Positions 20,550 to 31,903 of a stretch of DNA of 64,000 nucleotides are shown piece after piece. This DNA comes from Turnera subulata (lineage: Eukaryota > Streptophyta > Magnoliopsida > Malpighiales > Passifloraceae). The stretch is from NCBI GenBank assembly GCA_028386065.3, contig JAKUCV010003316.1, forward strand, positions 53,135 through 117,134, written 5' to 3'. Each line of letters opens with the position of its first letter. Position 1 is the stretch's first letter. Both the position numbers and the translations under genes were made by a program. The notes under the pieces are model-generated. The model was not told the origin of the DNA and ran no database searches. It saw only the letters and a list, made by a program, of their open reading frames with translations.

Positions 20550-21821
20550 CCTCCCCTTACAAGAAATTCGTCCGTGAATTTTACCTGAGAACAAATGCGG
20601 GTACTTGTCCAACATCTCTCTCTCGGATTCCCAAGTAACCTCTTGTCCAGAGGCGTCTTTCCAAACAACTTTGACAGAAACTATATCTTTATTTCGCAAT
20701 CTGCGAACTTGTCTATCAATAATCCCTATCGGTTGTGCTTCGTAAGTTAACTTCTCTCCCAACTGCACTTCTTGTGGTGCAATTACATGTGACGGATCTT
20801 GTAACTACTTCCGCATCATAGACACATGGAATACCGGGTGAATCTCTGAAAGGTTTGGTGGCAATGCAAGTCGATATGCCACCAGACCAATCCTCTCGAG
20901 GACCTCAAACGGTCCCAAATATCGGGGGCTCAACTTCCCCTTCTTACCAAACCGCATCACTCCCTTAGTCGATGAAACTTTCAAAAATACCATGTCCCCA
21001 ACAGAAAATTCCAAATCCCTTCTCCGGTTATCCACATAGGATTTCTGTCTGATTTGGGCAGCCATCAAGTTCTCACGAGCAATCTTCACCTTTTCGGTGG
21101 TGAGTTGAACAATCTCGGGACCAATTAATTTCCTCACTCCGACTTCATCCCAGCAGACCGGGGTCCGACATCTACGCCCATATAATGCCTCATACAGGGC
21201 CATTCCGATACTAGACTGATAGCTGTTATTATAGGCAAATTCAACCAACGATAAGTACTTATTCCAATTGTCCTCGTAACTAAGCATACAAGCCCTTAAC
21301 ATGTCCTCTAAAATCTGTATTACCCGTTCACTTTGTCCGTCCATTTGCGGGTGAGATGCGGTACTCAGATTAAATTGAGTCCCAAAGCTTTCTGGAAGCT
21401 TTGCCAAAATTTCGACGCAAATTTCGAGCCTTGATCAGAAACTCTCGAGACTGGCAGACCATGCAATCTCACGATTTCGTCAACATATACTTGCGCTAAC
21501 TTCGCAAAATTATAGGTGGTCTTAACGGGCAGAAAATGAGTAGACTTAGTCAATCTACCCCTGCTAGCCAAATAGAATCGAATCCACCAGCAGTGCTCAC
21601 AAAATCCATAGCAATTCTTTCCCACTTCCATTCCAGAACAAATAAGGGTTGAAGCAACCCCGGTGGTTTCTGATGTTCCCCTTTTACTTGCTGACATACC
21701 AAGCACCTCGCAACATAATTAGCCACATCCCGCTTCATATCTCTCTCTCTCTCTCTCTTTTCCTCTCTCTGTTTTCGCAAATGCTGGCGGTTTTCTCTTC
21801 CTTGTCCGCCGATCTTGGTGG
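20547..21821 (-). pseudogene. Integrase C-terminal half plus chromodomain of the chromovirus
   Basis: From high to low coordinates: remnant of the zinc-binding region (ARCLVCQQVKGEHQKP), integrase core with SHPQMDGQSERV, then a GPFEVLERIG and HPVFHVSMM tail, an in-frame stop near 20805, and a chromodomain-like segment (VSVKVVWKDASGQEVTWE). The first core acidic residues lie in a stretch with frame changes around 21370-21700. The reading frame ends KGR and then TGA exactly where the LTR starts, so the polypurine tract is coding sequence here. A plant chromodomain of this kind is thought to steer integration to heterochromatin. Confidence 0.85.
20550..20558 (-). other. Polypurine tract of the chromovirus
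   Basis: AAGGGGAGG on the minus strand directly before the LTR start TGATGTGA; it would prime plus-strand DNA synthesis. Confidence 0.7.
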
Positions 21822-22320
21822 TGTGAACACCCAAATTTGACCCATGGTTTATTCTATTATTTATGAATTATGAGTATATTTATGTCTTTGATTGATGAGA
21901 TGATTTGATTTGAGGCATGAATATATTTGTGGTTTATTGATGGTAGAGTAATGATATTTTATTTGTTTGACTTTTTTATTTGTCTTTGGCCCTTAATAAT
22001 TTATTTAATTTTGGGTTAGAAATAAGTATAAGGGTTGGGCCAATAGAATATGGGATTCTTGCAGCCCATTAAAACACATGATTTGCAGCCTATTTTAGTT
22101 CTAATTTTCGTGAAAATTAAGGACTAAAAATATCTTTTTTATGTTTTTGTAATTATTATTTTAATATGTATACTTGGTGGGGAAGTAAAGTGGGAGTATT
22201 CTAGAATATTTTAGAGTATTTCTAAGCTAAGGAATAACTTAGAGGGCGTAAAAACCTAGTAGGAATCGGATTGAGGAGAACAAATGCTCAAAAAGGAAAA
22301 AAACAGGAACAGTGAACAGG

Positions 22321-22395
22321 TCCTGGCGGACATGGGAGGAAGACCGCCAGGTCCTGGCGGACATGTTGCGATGACCGCCAGGGTCCTGTTTTGAC
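22321..22395 (+). repeat. Inverted GGTCCTGGCGGACAT / ACCGCCAGG cluster in the LTR
   Basis: CCTGGCGG and its complement CCGCCAGG alternate, giving stem-loops. The second LTR copy has an expanded and partly decayed version at about 28850-28975, so the copy number changed after insertion or during replication. Confidence 0.65.
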
Positions 22396-22500
22396 TATTT
22401 TTCTTATTTTTCTTCTTTTTTGATTCTAGCTCTTAACCATCAGATTAAGCGGTTCAATCTCGACCCTGGATGATGAGGACGACCCTTAGGACTTGAACAC

Positions 22501-22508
22501 TATAAATA
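22501..22508 (+). promoter_or_regulatory. TATA box of the 5' LTR
   Basis: TATAAATA between CTTGAACAC and GAGCCCTCCCCC. The same motif and flanks recur at 29083-29090 in the second LTR copy. Confidence 0.7.
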
Positions 22509-23777
22509 GAGCCCTCCCCCTTCACATAATACATTAGAGAAATCTCTTCTACACACCATTGGTTAGAAAACCTAGAGAAAACACTTCTTCTCTAGGGTTT
22601 TAGAGTATTGGAATAGCTACTATTTTGGAGAAATCTCGTGGAGAGGAGTAGCAACAACCCAGTAGAAGAGATTGGAGCAAATTGTTGGACTAGAAGGTGC
22701 AAACCCGAGAGGAGTGTTCTTCCCTGTGCAGTCTTGGGAAAATCGTGATATCTCGGGCTACAGACGTCTGATTGTTGCGTTCTTGGAGTCCTTGGAAAGC
22801 TAGGAGAGAGATCTACAACTTTTCTGTTGACGCTAGACTCTGAGCCGATCTCCTTTAGTACCAGTTTGCGATTGAATTCGAGTCAAGATTCTGTTGAGAA
22901 GCAGAAAGCTAATGGGAGCGAGAGGAGGGATTCAAGAGGTAACCCTAATCCTCTAATTAGATGTTTGCTGCTGATTCATCTTGTTGTGATGCTATTGATG
23001 ATGCTATTTTGATTTCTATGTGAATCCATTTTAGAGCTACGTGGCTTTGACCCCGGTCACTCGGGTACGTAGGTAGTCTCGGTCTGAAAAGGAGATGCAA
23101 GCCAAATTGTGTGATTCTTTTCTTTTCTATGTTGTCATGTTGTGTTGATGCATTGATATCGCTGGGATGTTGATATTGCCGCTGAGATATTGATGTTGTG
23201 ATCATAATATTTATATTGCTATTATAACGTTGATATTACTATGATTTCGCCTATGAGATGTGTTGTGTTGTTGCGATATTGCCGTGATGTTAATGTTGTG
23301 ATCGCATGTTAATATTTTGGTCTTGATATTGATGTTACTGTGGTGGTATTGATGTTGCTGTGTTCTTATTGCATTGTCTGTTGTGTGTGTTGTGTGATGC
23401 CATGTACGAACTACGTGAGCTTTGAAACCGGCTGCCGGTGTATGTAGGTGGATTCTAGTGGTGGAATCTCAAGCTCAATTATGTGTTTATTTTCTGTTTT
23501 GCTTTTATTTTTGTTTTTGTTTCTATTGTTGTGTTGCTTGTGCATAAGGCATACAGGAATCTTCAATTGTACATGATTTTGCCCCAACATGGATGGGTGC
23601 CTTACACCTTCCCATCTGTGACGAACCCCCGAATCCTACGTCTTTGGGTAGCTAAGACCCATTGTTGTGGGTTATGGAAGTCAAGATTTTTCTCTGAATT
23701 TTGTCCTTAATAAAATTTGGGTGGCAACTCCTTTGATGTATTGAGGGATCAAATTAATTTTTGGTCGGGTCCTCACA

Positions 23778-23797
23778 TTTGGCGACTTCATTGGGGA
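23778..23797 (+). other. Primer-binding site, Ogre/Tat type
   Basis: TTTGGCGACTTCATTGGGGA directly follows the LTR end CCTCACA. TGGCGAC followed by TGGGGA is the form seen after Ogre/Tat LTRs, where tRNA-Arg is the usual primer. Confidence 0.7.
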
Positions 23798-26700
23798 CTT
23801 AGAGGGTTCAACAAATTGTGTGCAATCGTTGATTATTGTATGCCTTTTTGTTTGTCATATGCGTGCCATGCATTCATGAATTATGCCTTAAGAGGGTACG
23901 GGGATCCTAGTCCTGTACATACCAACATACGGGGTTATCGGCTAGAGTGAACCTATTTCTCGCCGTTTACCAATGATAGGGGTTAATAGGCCTGACCTCA
24001 CGCGGCGTACTACGTCACATGTGAGAAGGCCAAGCTATCCCTTAGCGACGGTCCTTTGGCCCCCAACCGAACATCTACCCTGAGTATCTCATACATGATT
24101 AATCAATACATGGTAAGTGTATTTTGTGTGATTTCTGCTGTGGATTTTTAGTGCTTTTTGTTTTTGTAAAACCCGAAAAACAAAAAAAATAGAAAAGAGC
24201 ATAATCAAAAAAAATTAGCGGGACCGCCGTGCTAACTCTACGTAGAGTGCAATATTGTGTGGTGTAAATTGACGACTCTAGCAAACATACTATAGGGGTG
24301 TAAGTCCATACACGAATATTGGTGTTGATTTTTGTTGTTGTTTCCCTAGCTGTCAGTCTACCTTGTTTTAGGAATCCACAATCACATACATTGAACATAA
24401 CATAACATATTTTTCAAACTAAAAAAAAAAATCGAGCCAAGGCGTATTGTCTTCAAAACCCCTATCATTGTTGAAACTTAAGAGAAGAAAAATTGCTTTC
24501 AAAATAAGAAAACTGTTTTGCGAGTATATCCCATCGTGCTTTCTTACCGAGTTTTAAAATAAAACAAAGCCAAAGGCTAGGATTCCTGATAACCATGAGC
24601 TTATCACTAGAGAATTATCCCCTAGGATACCATGGGTGAGTAATGCCTCAGTTGAAAGGAGATGGGGAAGACATTAGAAATCATGGACAGATCCCGAGGT
24701 AATAACCCTATGAGTGGATGGAGAGAGATGATGAAGACAATGGCAATCTTGGACGAACCCTAAGGCAATGATTATGAGAAGATGACTATGTTGAAGGCGA
24801 GCCGAGTTTGGGCCTTCTCGTGAGAGGGGATGTAAGCCCCAAAGATTAAAGTGACGTTGAGGTGCCGAATTGAGATGTCGGGGTGACTTTGGGCCATCTC
24901 GTGAGAGGAGATGTAAGCATCGAATTTTATTTGTGAACCAAGTGAATGAGCCGAGCTGAGGAGCCGTTTGAGGTGTGAGGTGGAAGATGATGAGCTAAGT
25001 CAAAGAGTTGAGACATTGCCATTGGGCCTTCTCGAAGGAACGAGATGTAAGCCCCAATAATTCGGAGACGATGAGGACGAGGAGACGGGGATGAGACAAC
25101 GAAGATAGAGACCATGAGATGGTGAAGATGGCGTTGAGTATGACGGTGGAGATGATGCATTTCAAGGTGTAGATAAGAGGTGCAAGTAAGGATCGACTAG
25201 AGACCCAGGGCCAAATTGCTAAGTATGGAAAGATGATAACCAAGAGTTGAGAGAGGCAGTGAAATTGATTTCGAGTCGAGTTGAGATGAGTGTTGATTTG
25301 ATGATATGCGTGTACAAATGTGCTTGATTTTTAGTGTGGCAAAGTGATTGAGTAACCTCATGATATTCCACTGGATCAATTTAGAGGACCTTGAACCGAA
25401 CTACGAGGACCTGATTCTGTGGGTGTAACCCTTTCCTACATGAGCCGGCCTCCAAACACTTACCCCTACCAATTCCCATGTATCCAACCCAACCTCCACA
25501 TTGATCCCATCACATCTACCTTGAACACTTGTCTAAAAGAGTTGCTTCCCAAAGATGAATCTAGTTACCCGAAAGAGTTCTATCCGAGAGCACTTAAGGG
25601 TCACTTTCCTAAAAAAAAAAAAGAAAGAGAAGAAAAAAAGAATTGGAAAAAAAAGAAAAAGAAAGGAAAGAAGAAAAAAAATCAAAAAAAAAGGGAAAAA
25701 TGAAGAGAAAAATGAGAGAGTGACCCATAGTGCTTGAATGTTGATTCATCAAACCGAGAGAAGACAAGTGTTCCCCATTGAACCCATCTCAGTGAGCCTC
25801 TCCCTTTACACCACCTTTACAAACACTTCAAACCAAACACCCCATTCACAGAAACGTAGGCAACTCGGCAACGGGCCCAATCTATAAATGATGGTTCCCA
25901 AATTGATTCGATGGAATGGTTGGAGTTATTGCTAGACGGACATGCCACAATGTTGAATGTATCATTAGACTCCCTCCCTCTAGCTTATATTAAGTTGAAG
26001 TTGATAATCGAGCCTGGCCCCCTCAATCAACACGCTTTGCATTCTATCATTAATGGTGTACCTCTTCGAATGATTCTTGAGTTGAAGCTGATAGTCTACC
26101 CAGCTATTGGCCGTCCGAGTACACTTGGGCCGAAGTGGTTTATGTCTTCCCCGAGCATAGCAATCTATGGCTACTGTCCCCCAAGAGTAGAAAAAGAAGA
26201 GGAAAAAAGGGGAAAAGAGAAAAGAAAAGAAAGGAAAAAATAAGGTCCACTAGGTTGAAAACCCGAATGGGCGGCTTAGGCAAAAGTTAAGGCAAAAGAG
26301 GAGTGAGGATAGTAGCCAACGACGAAGACATACTCGCACACTAGACCATGTTGCTCCTTAAAGACGACTCATTGATTACGCCATACACAGTCATCCGGGC
26401 ACGTCGCCTTCTTTTTCTTTATGAAGAGATATCCACTCATCCATTGACTTTTCCTTTTTAGATAATCCTTCATCCAAACCTTTCAGCAAGGAATGTTTGC
26501 CCCTGGGTTCAAGTTAGAATTTGAAGTGGATAAGTTCACAGTTGTTAGGGCTCCATCTTTTTTATGCTTTTGTGTTTTGGATGGGATAACTCACTTTTAT
26601 TGACTTTTACCTTGGCTCGGTTGATTTTCAAAATTCGTGCATCATATTAGGGGCATTAGAGCACTTGGATTCAAAAAAACAAAGAAGAACAAAAACAAGC

Positions 26701-27169
26701 ATGTAGAAGTAGAGAGCACTTGTATTCATGGTAAGAGAGGGTGAGATGAGAGGATAGATAGAGAAAAGAAAGAAAGAACAAGAGGAAAAGAAGAAGGAGA
26801 GAGAGAGAGAGAGAGATAGAATAACATATCATGGCATTTGCATTCTACATGTAGAGACTAGGGGCATCCCCATGCGTTTAAGAGACAACACATATAGATA
26901 TGCTCATGCGTCATAGGCATGGATTCCTTAGACAAGGTAGATTTTGAAAGAGGCACCATCATCTTGTGTAGGCTTAGATATCCTAGAGTTGCTAGACAGT
27001 ATTGATTATAGACAAGTGGCAAGTCATGCCTCAGTTTTTGATTCGTCAAGTTAACACCACACTATAGGGGCAAAGCTGTCCTAAATTTTTTTAGAAAGTT
27101 GATGTGAATATTGGGGCATTCTCATAGTAAGAGATGTAAGGCCCAAGTTTTTTGTGAAATGATGCTAAG
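23798..27169 (+). other. Non-coding internal region of the LARD-like element
   Basis: No conserved domain is visible in any frame. It holds a motif GGGCC(T/A)TCTCGTGAGAGG..GATGTAAGC at about 24812, 24890 and 25024, with a weaker copy at 27113, and purine runs at 25605-25710 and 26186-26240. A GA dinucleotide run lies at 26793-26814. The longest open frames are lysine- or glutamate-rich products of the purine runs. Confidence 0.7.
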
Positions 27170-28216
27170 GGCATGCTACTCCATGATTTGAATTGTGTGA
27201 TTTTCTGGGCATGCTACCCCATTAGAGTTGATGCCTGATCCTAAAAGCATAGCTGACCATGTTTATTTTGGAATGAATGCATAAAGAGCATAGCTGTCTT
27301 AGTTTTTCAAACTTGAATGAGGGGTATAGATGCCCTAATTTTTGAAAGTTGAACAATGGAATAGTTGCCTGGTTTTTTCTTAACATGAGGAGCATAGTTG
27401 TCCTAATTTTTGAAGTTGAGAAGGGCATAGCTGCCCCTTTTTTTGAAGTTGATTACACCTTGGGCATAGCTGCCCGCACCATCGAGAAAATGCATAACTG
27501 CCTGGGCATAGCTTCCCGCACCAATGAGAAAAGGCATAACTGCCCGCATTTTCGAAGTTGACTACGTCTTGGGCATAGCTGCCCGTATCATTAAGAAGGG
27601 CATAACCGCCCGAATTTTTTGAATTAAAGTGTATTAGAGGAATAGCTATCCAAGTTTTTGACACACATGAAGGGCATAGCTGCCCGAGTCTTTAAGACAC
27701 ATAAAGGGCATAACTGCTCGAATTTCTGAGTTGGTTTCAAGTGGGGGGCATAGCTGCCGAAGTCTTTGAAGAAGGTTGCATCATGGGCGTAGCTGTCCGA
27801 AATATGTGGAGTCAATTTTGCACTGAGGGCATAGTTGCCAGACTTTTTGTACACATTAGGGGCATAGTTGCCCGAGTTTTAAAATCTAATTGCATGAAGG
27901 GCATAGTTGTTTGGGTTTTCAAGTTTATTGCATTAGGGGTATAGCTGTCTGAGTTTCTGAATTGGAGTACATGAAGGGCATAACTGCCCGGATTTTTGAA
28001 ATTAGTTAGGGGCATAACTGCCCGAATTTTTGAAATTGATCTCAAATTAATAGCAAAGCTACCCCGAGCTTTTGAGATAACTACACATCATAGGCATAGC
28101 TGCCTAAAATTTTGAGATAATTACACATTAGGGGCATAGCTGCCCCTTCTTTTGGAAAACCTTGATTGAACCTTGGTGGCATAACTGCCCTAGATTTTCA
28201 AACCAAGAGCATAGCT
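27170..28216 (+). repeat. Array of about 29 GGGCATAGCTGCCC hairpin motifs
   Basis: The motif GGGCA-TAGC-TGCCC (5-bp stem, 4-base loop) or a variant recurs every 35-45 bp, separated by T-rich and GAA-rich linkers such as GAATTTTTGAAATT. Clear copies include 27424, 27464, 27571, 27672, 27976, 28011 and 28133. Several variants keep pairing (GGCATAACTGCCC does not, GGGCAT..TGCCC does). The frames through it read repeated CP or LCP because of the motif and are not proteins. Confidence 0.8.
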
Positions 28217-28324
28217 ACTCAAAATTTCAGCATATCATGGCATCAACATCAATAGGATGACTCCTCCAAATTTGGTTGTTCTTCTTTTTGTTGGTTCAAC
28301 TTGAAACTTCTAAAGCCTCACCAA

Positions 28325-28335
28325 CGAGGGGCATC
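28325..28335 (+). other. Polypurine-type tract before the 3' LTR
   Basis: ACGAGGGGCATC lies directly in front of TGTGAACACCC. It is short and imperfect. Confidence 0.45.
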
Positions 28336-29421
28336 TGTGAACACCCAAAGTTGACCCATGATTTATTCTATTTATAAATTATAAATATATTTATGTCTTT
28401 GATTGAGGAGATGATTTGATTTGGGGCATGAATATATTTGTGATTTATTGAAGGTAGAGTAATGATATTTTATTTGTTTGACCCTTTTATCTGTCTTTGG
28501 CCATTAATTATTTGTTAGAGTTTGGGTTAGAAATAAGTATAAGGGTTGGGCCAATAGAATATGGGATTCTTCAATTGTAGCAGCCCATTAAAACACATGA
28601 CTTGCAACCTATTTTAGTTCTAATTTTCGTGAAAATTAAGAATTAAAAATATCTTTTTTGTGTTTTTATGGAAAATAAGTGTGGAAATTATTATTTCAAT
28701 GTGTATACTTGGTGGGGACGTAAGGTGTGACTATTCTAGAATATTTTAGAGTGTTTCTGGGCTAAGGAATAACTTAGAGGGCGTGAAAACCTAGTAGGAA
28801 TCGGATTGAGGAGAAAAAGTACTCAAAAAGGAAAAGGACAGGAACAGTGAACAGGTCCAGACGAACATGTTAGGAGGACCGACAGGTCCTGGCGGACATG
28901 GGGAAGACCGCCAGGTCCTGGCGGACATGTTGCGATGACCGTTAGGGTCCTGGCGGACATAAGGTCCTGTTTTGGCTGCTTTTTTTATTTTTCCTCTTTT
29001 TTGATTCTAGCTCTTAACCGTCAGATTAAGCGGTTCAATCTCGACGCTTGGATAATGAGGACGACCCTTAGGACTTAAACACTATAAATAGAGCCCTCCC
29101 CCTTCACATAATGGACACATTAGAGAAATCTCTTCTACACACCATAGGTTAGAAAACCTAGAGAAAACTCTTCTTCTCTAGGATTTTAGAGCATTAGAAT
29201 AACTGCTATTTTTGTGAAATCTCGTGGAGAAAAGTAGCAACAACCCAGTAGCAGAGGGAGATCAAAAGGATTACAAGAAGGAGGCCAGTCGGAGCAAATT
29301 GTTGGAGTAGAAGGTGCAAACTCGAGAGGAGTGTTCTTCCCTGTGCAGCCTTGGGAAAATCGCAATATCTCGGGCTACAGACGTCGGATTGCTGCGCTGC
29401 ATTTTCTGAGTCCTTGAAAAG
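28336..29421 (+). repeat. Truncated 3' LTR of the LARD-like element
   Basis: Collinear with 21822-22800 of the 5' LTR up to GAGTCCTTGAAAAG, with small indels. It then jumps into Copia integrase coding sequence with no LTR end, so the last 0.9 kb or so is missing. The exact junction is uncertain by about 20 bp. Confidence 0.8.
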
Positions 29422-29963
29422 AAGCTAAAGTGTGTCCGCAGAGATAAGGTGGTGAGTACACAGGTCCATTTGATGATTATAAAGAACATGGTATTCGGCA
29501 TCAGTTTACTCCTCCCAAACCTCCACAATTGAATGGCTTAGCTAAAAGGATGAACAGAACTTTGATTGAGAGAACCAGATGCTTACTTTCTCAATCAAAG
29601 TTACCACAGCTTTTCTGGGGAGAAGCACTACTTACAGCAGCTTATGTGCTGAACCATTCACCCTGTGTTCCTCTTCAGTATGAAGCTCCAAAGAAGTTGT
29701 GGTTAGGAAGGGAAATATTCTATGATCACTTACGAGTATTTGGGTGCAAAGCTCCTGTCCACATTCCGAAGGATGAAAGAAGCAAACTGGATGCTAAGAC
29801 GAGGCAGTGTGTATTCATCGGTTATGGCCAAGACATGCTTGTCTATAGGTTCTATGATCCGGTGGAGAAAAAGCTTATCAGGAGTCGAGATGTTTTCTTT
29901 ATGGAGGATCAAACCATAGAAGATATTGATAAATCAGATAAGTCCAGTAATGCTTCAACATAG
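29422..29963 (+). pseudogene. Copia integrase fragment
   Basis: Reads from the DNGGEY-type region (here RRDKGGEYTG) through FTPPKPPQLNGLAKRMNRTL, LPQLFWGEAL and a C-terminal GCKA..VHIPKDERSKLD segment. The acidic residue after PQLNGLA, normally E, is K here, and the DN of the motif reads DK. A stop closes the frame at 29961. The changes at catalytic positions together with the truncation make it non-functional. Confidence 0.88.
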
Positions 29964-29981
29964 TATCAGTTACCTCCAGCA

Positions 29982-31344
29982 ATGGTGCCGAGGCAAGTTG
30001 GAGATGATGTTCAGGATATTCTTCCTCAAAATCTAGATGTTCCTATTGAAGATGGGTCAGTAGAAGCTAATAGTAACGAGGATGATTGCAATGATGATAT
30101 AGTCAGGGATAACCATCCTCAGCCTTCAAGTAGCTCTCCTTATCGCACAAGGTCTGGCAGAGTTGTGCAACGCTCTACCAGATATTCTCCAAGTGATTAC
30201 TTATTACTTACTGACCGGGGAGAACCAGAAAGCTATGATAAAGCTATTGATGATGAGCATAAGGAGAAGTGGGTTAAAGCCATGCAAGAAGAGATGAAAT
30301 CCTTGCATGAGAATAAGACATTTCATTTGGTGAAGTTTCCTAAGGGCAAGAGTGCTTTGAAAAACAAGTGGGTGTTCAGAATCAAGCATGAAGAGCATAG
30401 TCCACTTCCTAGATTCAAAGCAAGATTGGTTGTTAAAGGTTTCAATTAAAGGAATGGGATAGAATTTGATGAAATCTTCTCACCAGTGGTGAAAATGACC
30501 TTAATTCGCACGGTGCTGGGAATAACTGCAAGTCTCAACCTGGAGGTTAAGCAGATGGATGTTAAAACAGCCTTCCTATATAGTTATTTGGAAGAAGAGA
30601 TATACATGGAGCAGCCAGAGGGTTTCCAGCAGAAAGGAAAAGAATGTTTGCAGATTGGGGAAGAACCTCTACGGCTTGAAACAAGCCCCAAGATAGTGGT
30701 ATAAAAAATTTTAGTCGGCGATGGAGCAATAGGGCTACAAGAAGACTACCTCAGATCACTGTGTGTTCGTTCAGAAATTTTCTAACAATGATTTTACTAT
30801 CCTGTTGCTCTATGTGGATGATATGCTGATCGTTGGCCAGAATGTTTCCAGAATCAACAGCTTGAAAGTACAGCTAAGCAAGTTTTTTGCCACGAAAGAC
30901 TTGGGGCCAGAAAAGCAAATTCTCGGGATGAGAATCATTTGAGACCGACAGGCTAAGAAGATATGGTTGTCTCAGGAGAAGTACATTGAGAAAGTTCTTC
31001 AGGGGTTCAACATAGATAAGACTAAAGTAGTTAGTTGTCCTCTTGCTAACTACTTTAGATTGAGTTCTGAGCAGAGTCCCTCCACAGATGAGGAGAAGAG
31101 AGAGATGGAACGAGTTCCATATGCTTCAGCAGTTGGAAGCTTGATGTATGCCATGGTATGTACCCAACCAGATATTTCTCAGGCAGTCGGAGTGGTAAGC
31201 CGATACCTTTCAAATCCAGGAAAGGAGCGTTGGAATGCTATCAAGTGGATTCTCAGGTATCTTCGAGGAACCTCCAAAATGTGCTTGTGTTATGGAAGAG
31301 AAACCAGTGCTGGTTGGATACACCGATGCGGATATGGCTGGTGA
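29982..31344 (+). pseudogene. Copia reverse transcriptase, broken
   Basis: The linker is rich in S, P and D; RT starts near 30240 (KAMQEEMKSLHENKTF, LPRFKARLVVKGFN), stops at 30447, resumes with DEIFSPVVKMTLIRTVLG and VKQMDVKTAFLYSYLEEEIYM, then loses frame near 30650. The active-site box LLYVDDMLIV is readable near 30810 and GSLMYAMVCTQPDISQAVG near 31136 in other frames. Confidence 0.87.
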
Positions 31345-31408
31345 TGTTAGTTCCAGAAAATCTACATCAGGATACCTAATTAATTTTTCAGGGGGAGCTG
31401 TGTCATGG

Positions 31409-31903
31409 TGTAACGTCCTGGCTTGTCGACTGTCACTACAGACCAAGACGGGACCTTTCCAACATGCTTGGTTTTCACTCGCACATTTCCGGGGAAAACT
31501 TCTCAAGAGGTCACCCATCCTAGAATTGCTCCAAGTCGAGCACGTTTAACTTTTGAGTTTTTTCTAGAATGAGCACCAAAAAGGTAGGTGCTCCTTGTTG
31601 ATATAGCTAGTACCCATCAAATCGTTTAAGTTATTCTCAATTGTACAGTCCCATACCTGTACAACTTCGAAATCACTTCATTTGAGCTATTCTCAATTAT
31701 ACAGTCCCATAACCGTATAACTACAAAATTGCCCCAACTATGTAGCCCCATCCCTACACAGTCTTAGGATCTCTCCTATTCCGGTTTGGATTCGGTTCAT
31801 TCCTGTGCCCCTCCGTCTAGAAGCCCGCTGGAAGGCGCTCCTTATCCAAGCTCATTCCGGCACCGGCGTCCACTTCCCGACCTCATAGACCCCGGTTGTC
31901 ACA
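31409..31903 (-). mobile_element. Cassandra-like TRIM solo LTR with a 5S-derived promoter block
   Basis: On the minus strand it runs from TGTGACAACC to GGACGTTACA (495 bp, TG...CA). Positions 31497-31557 read on the minus strand as GTTAAACGTGCTCG, then TCTAGGATGGGTGACCTC and AGAAGT, i.e. box A through box C of 5S rRNA. LTRs carrying 5S-derived pol III promoters are the hallmark of Cassandra. It interrupts RNase H between CATGG and CATGC, a near target duplication (4 of 5 bases). No second LTR or internal domain is present, so it is a solo LTR. The length is longer than the few hundred bases usual for Cassandra, so it may be a variant. Confidence 0.75.
31497..31557 (-). promoter_or_regulatory. 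5S-derived box A to box C block in the Cassandra-like LTR
   Basis: Shares GTTAAACGTGC and AGGATGGGTGACCTC with the 5S array at 1-18647 but differs in the intermediate element (GACTTGGAGCAATTC). It would act as a pol III internal promoter on the minus strand. Confidence 0.75.

Larger units (their letters stand above)
18648..21821 (-). mobile_element. 3' part of a Ty3/gypsy chromovirus (Tekay/Del-like), minus strand
   Basis: Read on the minus strand, the piece runs integrase, chromodomain, polypurine tract, 3' LTR. The LTR abuts the broken 5S copy. On the other side the element stops inside the integrase zinc-finger region at 21821, where the next LTR element begins, so gag, protease, RT, RNase H and the 5' LTR are missing from the window. 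The retained coding region has at least one in-frame stop and frame changes, so it is dead. Tekay/Del assignment rests on the chromodomain and the integrase tail ending HPVFHVSMMRK. Confidence 0.85.
21822..23777 (+). repeat. 5' LTR of the LARD-like element (1956 bp)
   Basis: Starts TGTGAACACCC and ends GGGTCCTCACA, an inverted-repeat pair. It contains a TATA box at 22501, a cluster of inverted CCTGGCGGACAT/ACCGCCAGG motifs at 22321-22395, and GAT-rich ATATTGATGTTG repeats around 23150-23370. Confidence 0.82.
21822..29421 (+). mobile_element. Large non-coding LTR retroelement (LARD-like) with Ogre/Tat-type primer site
   Basis: A 5' LTR (21822-23777) is followed by a primer-binding site, about 4.5 kb without any recognisable gag or pol domain, a purine-rich stretch and a second LTR copy (from 28336) that matches the first for about 1.09 kb and then stops. 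Both LTR copies begin TGTGAACACCCAAA and share the same TATA box, so they are the two ends of one element. The internal region carries low-complexity purine stretches and hairpin arrays. Such elements depend on proteins from relatives. Alternatively it could be an Ogre relative that has lost its coding region by deletion. Confidence 0.8.

Noticed and set aside
19572..20588. Open frames in the chromovirus LTR region
   Set aside because: Short, no family motifs, inside an LTR with defined ends.
25419..26243. Lysine/glutamate-rich frames in the LARD-like element
   Set aside because: Caused by purine-rich simple sequence; no domain and no conserved start.
27222..28045. Frames with repeated LCP-type peptide on the minus strand
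   Set aside because: Direct translation of the GGGCATAGCTGCCC repeat; several frames show equally regular peptides.
31497..31557. A dispersed 5S rRNA pseudogene on its own
   Set aside because: It lies inside a TG...CA bounded LTR and is flanked by a target duplication, so a Cassandra-like LTR explains it better.
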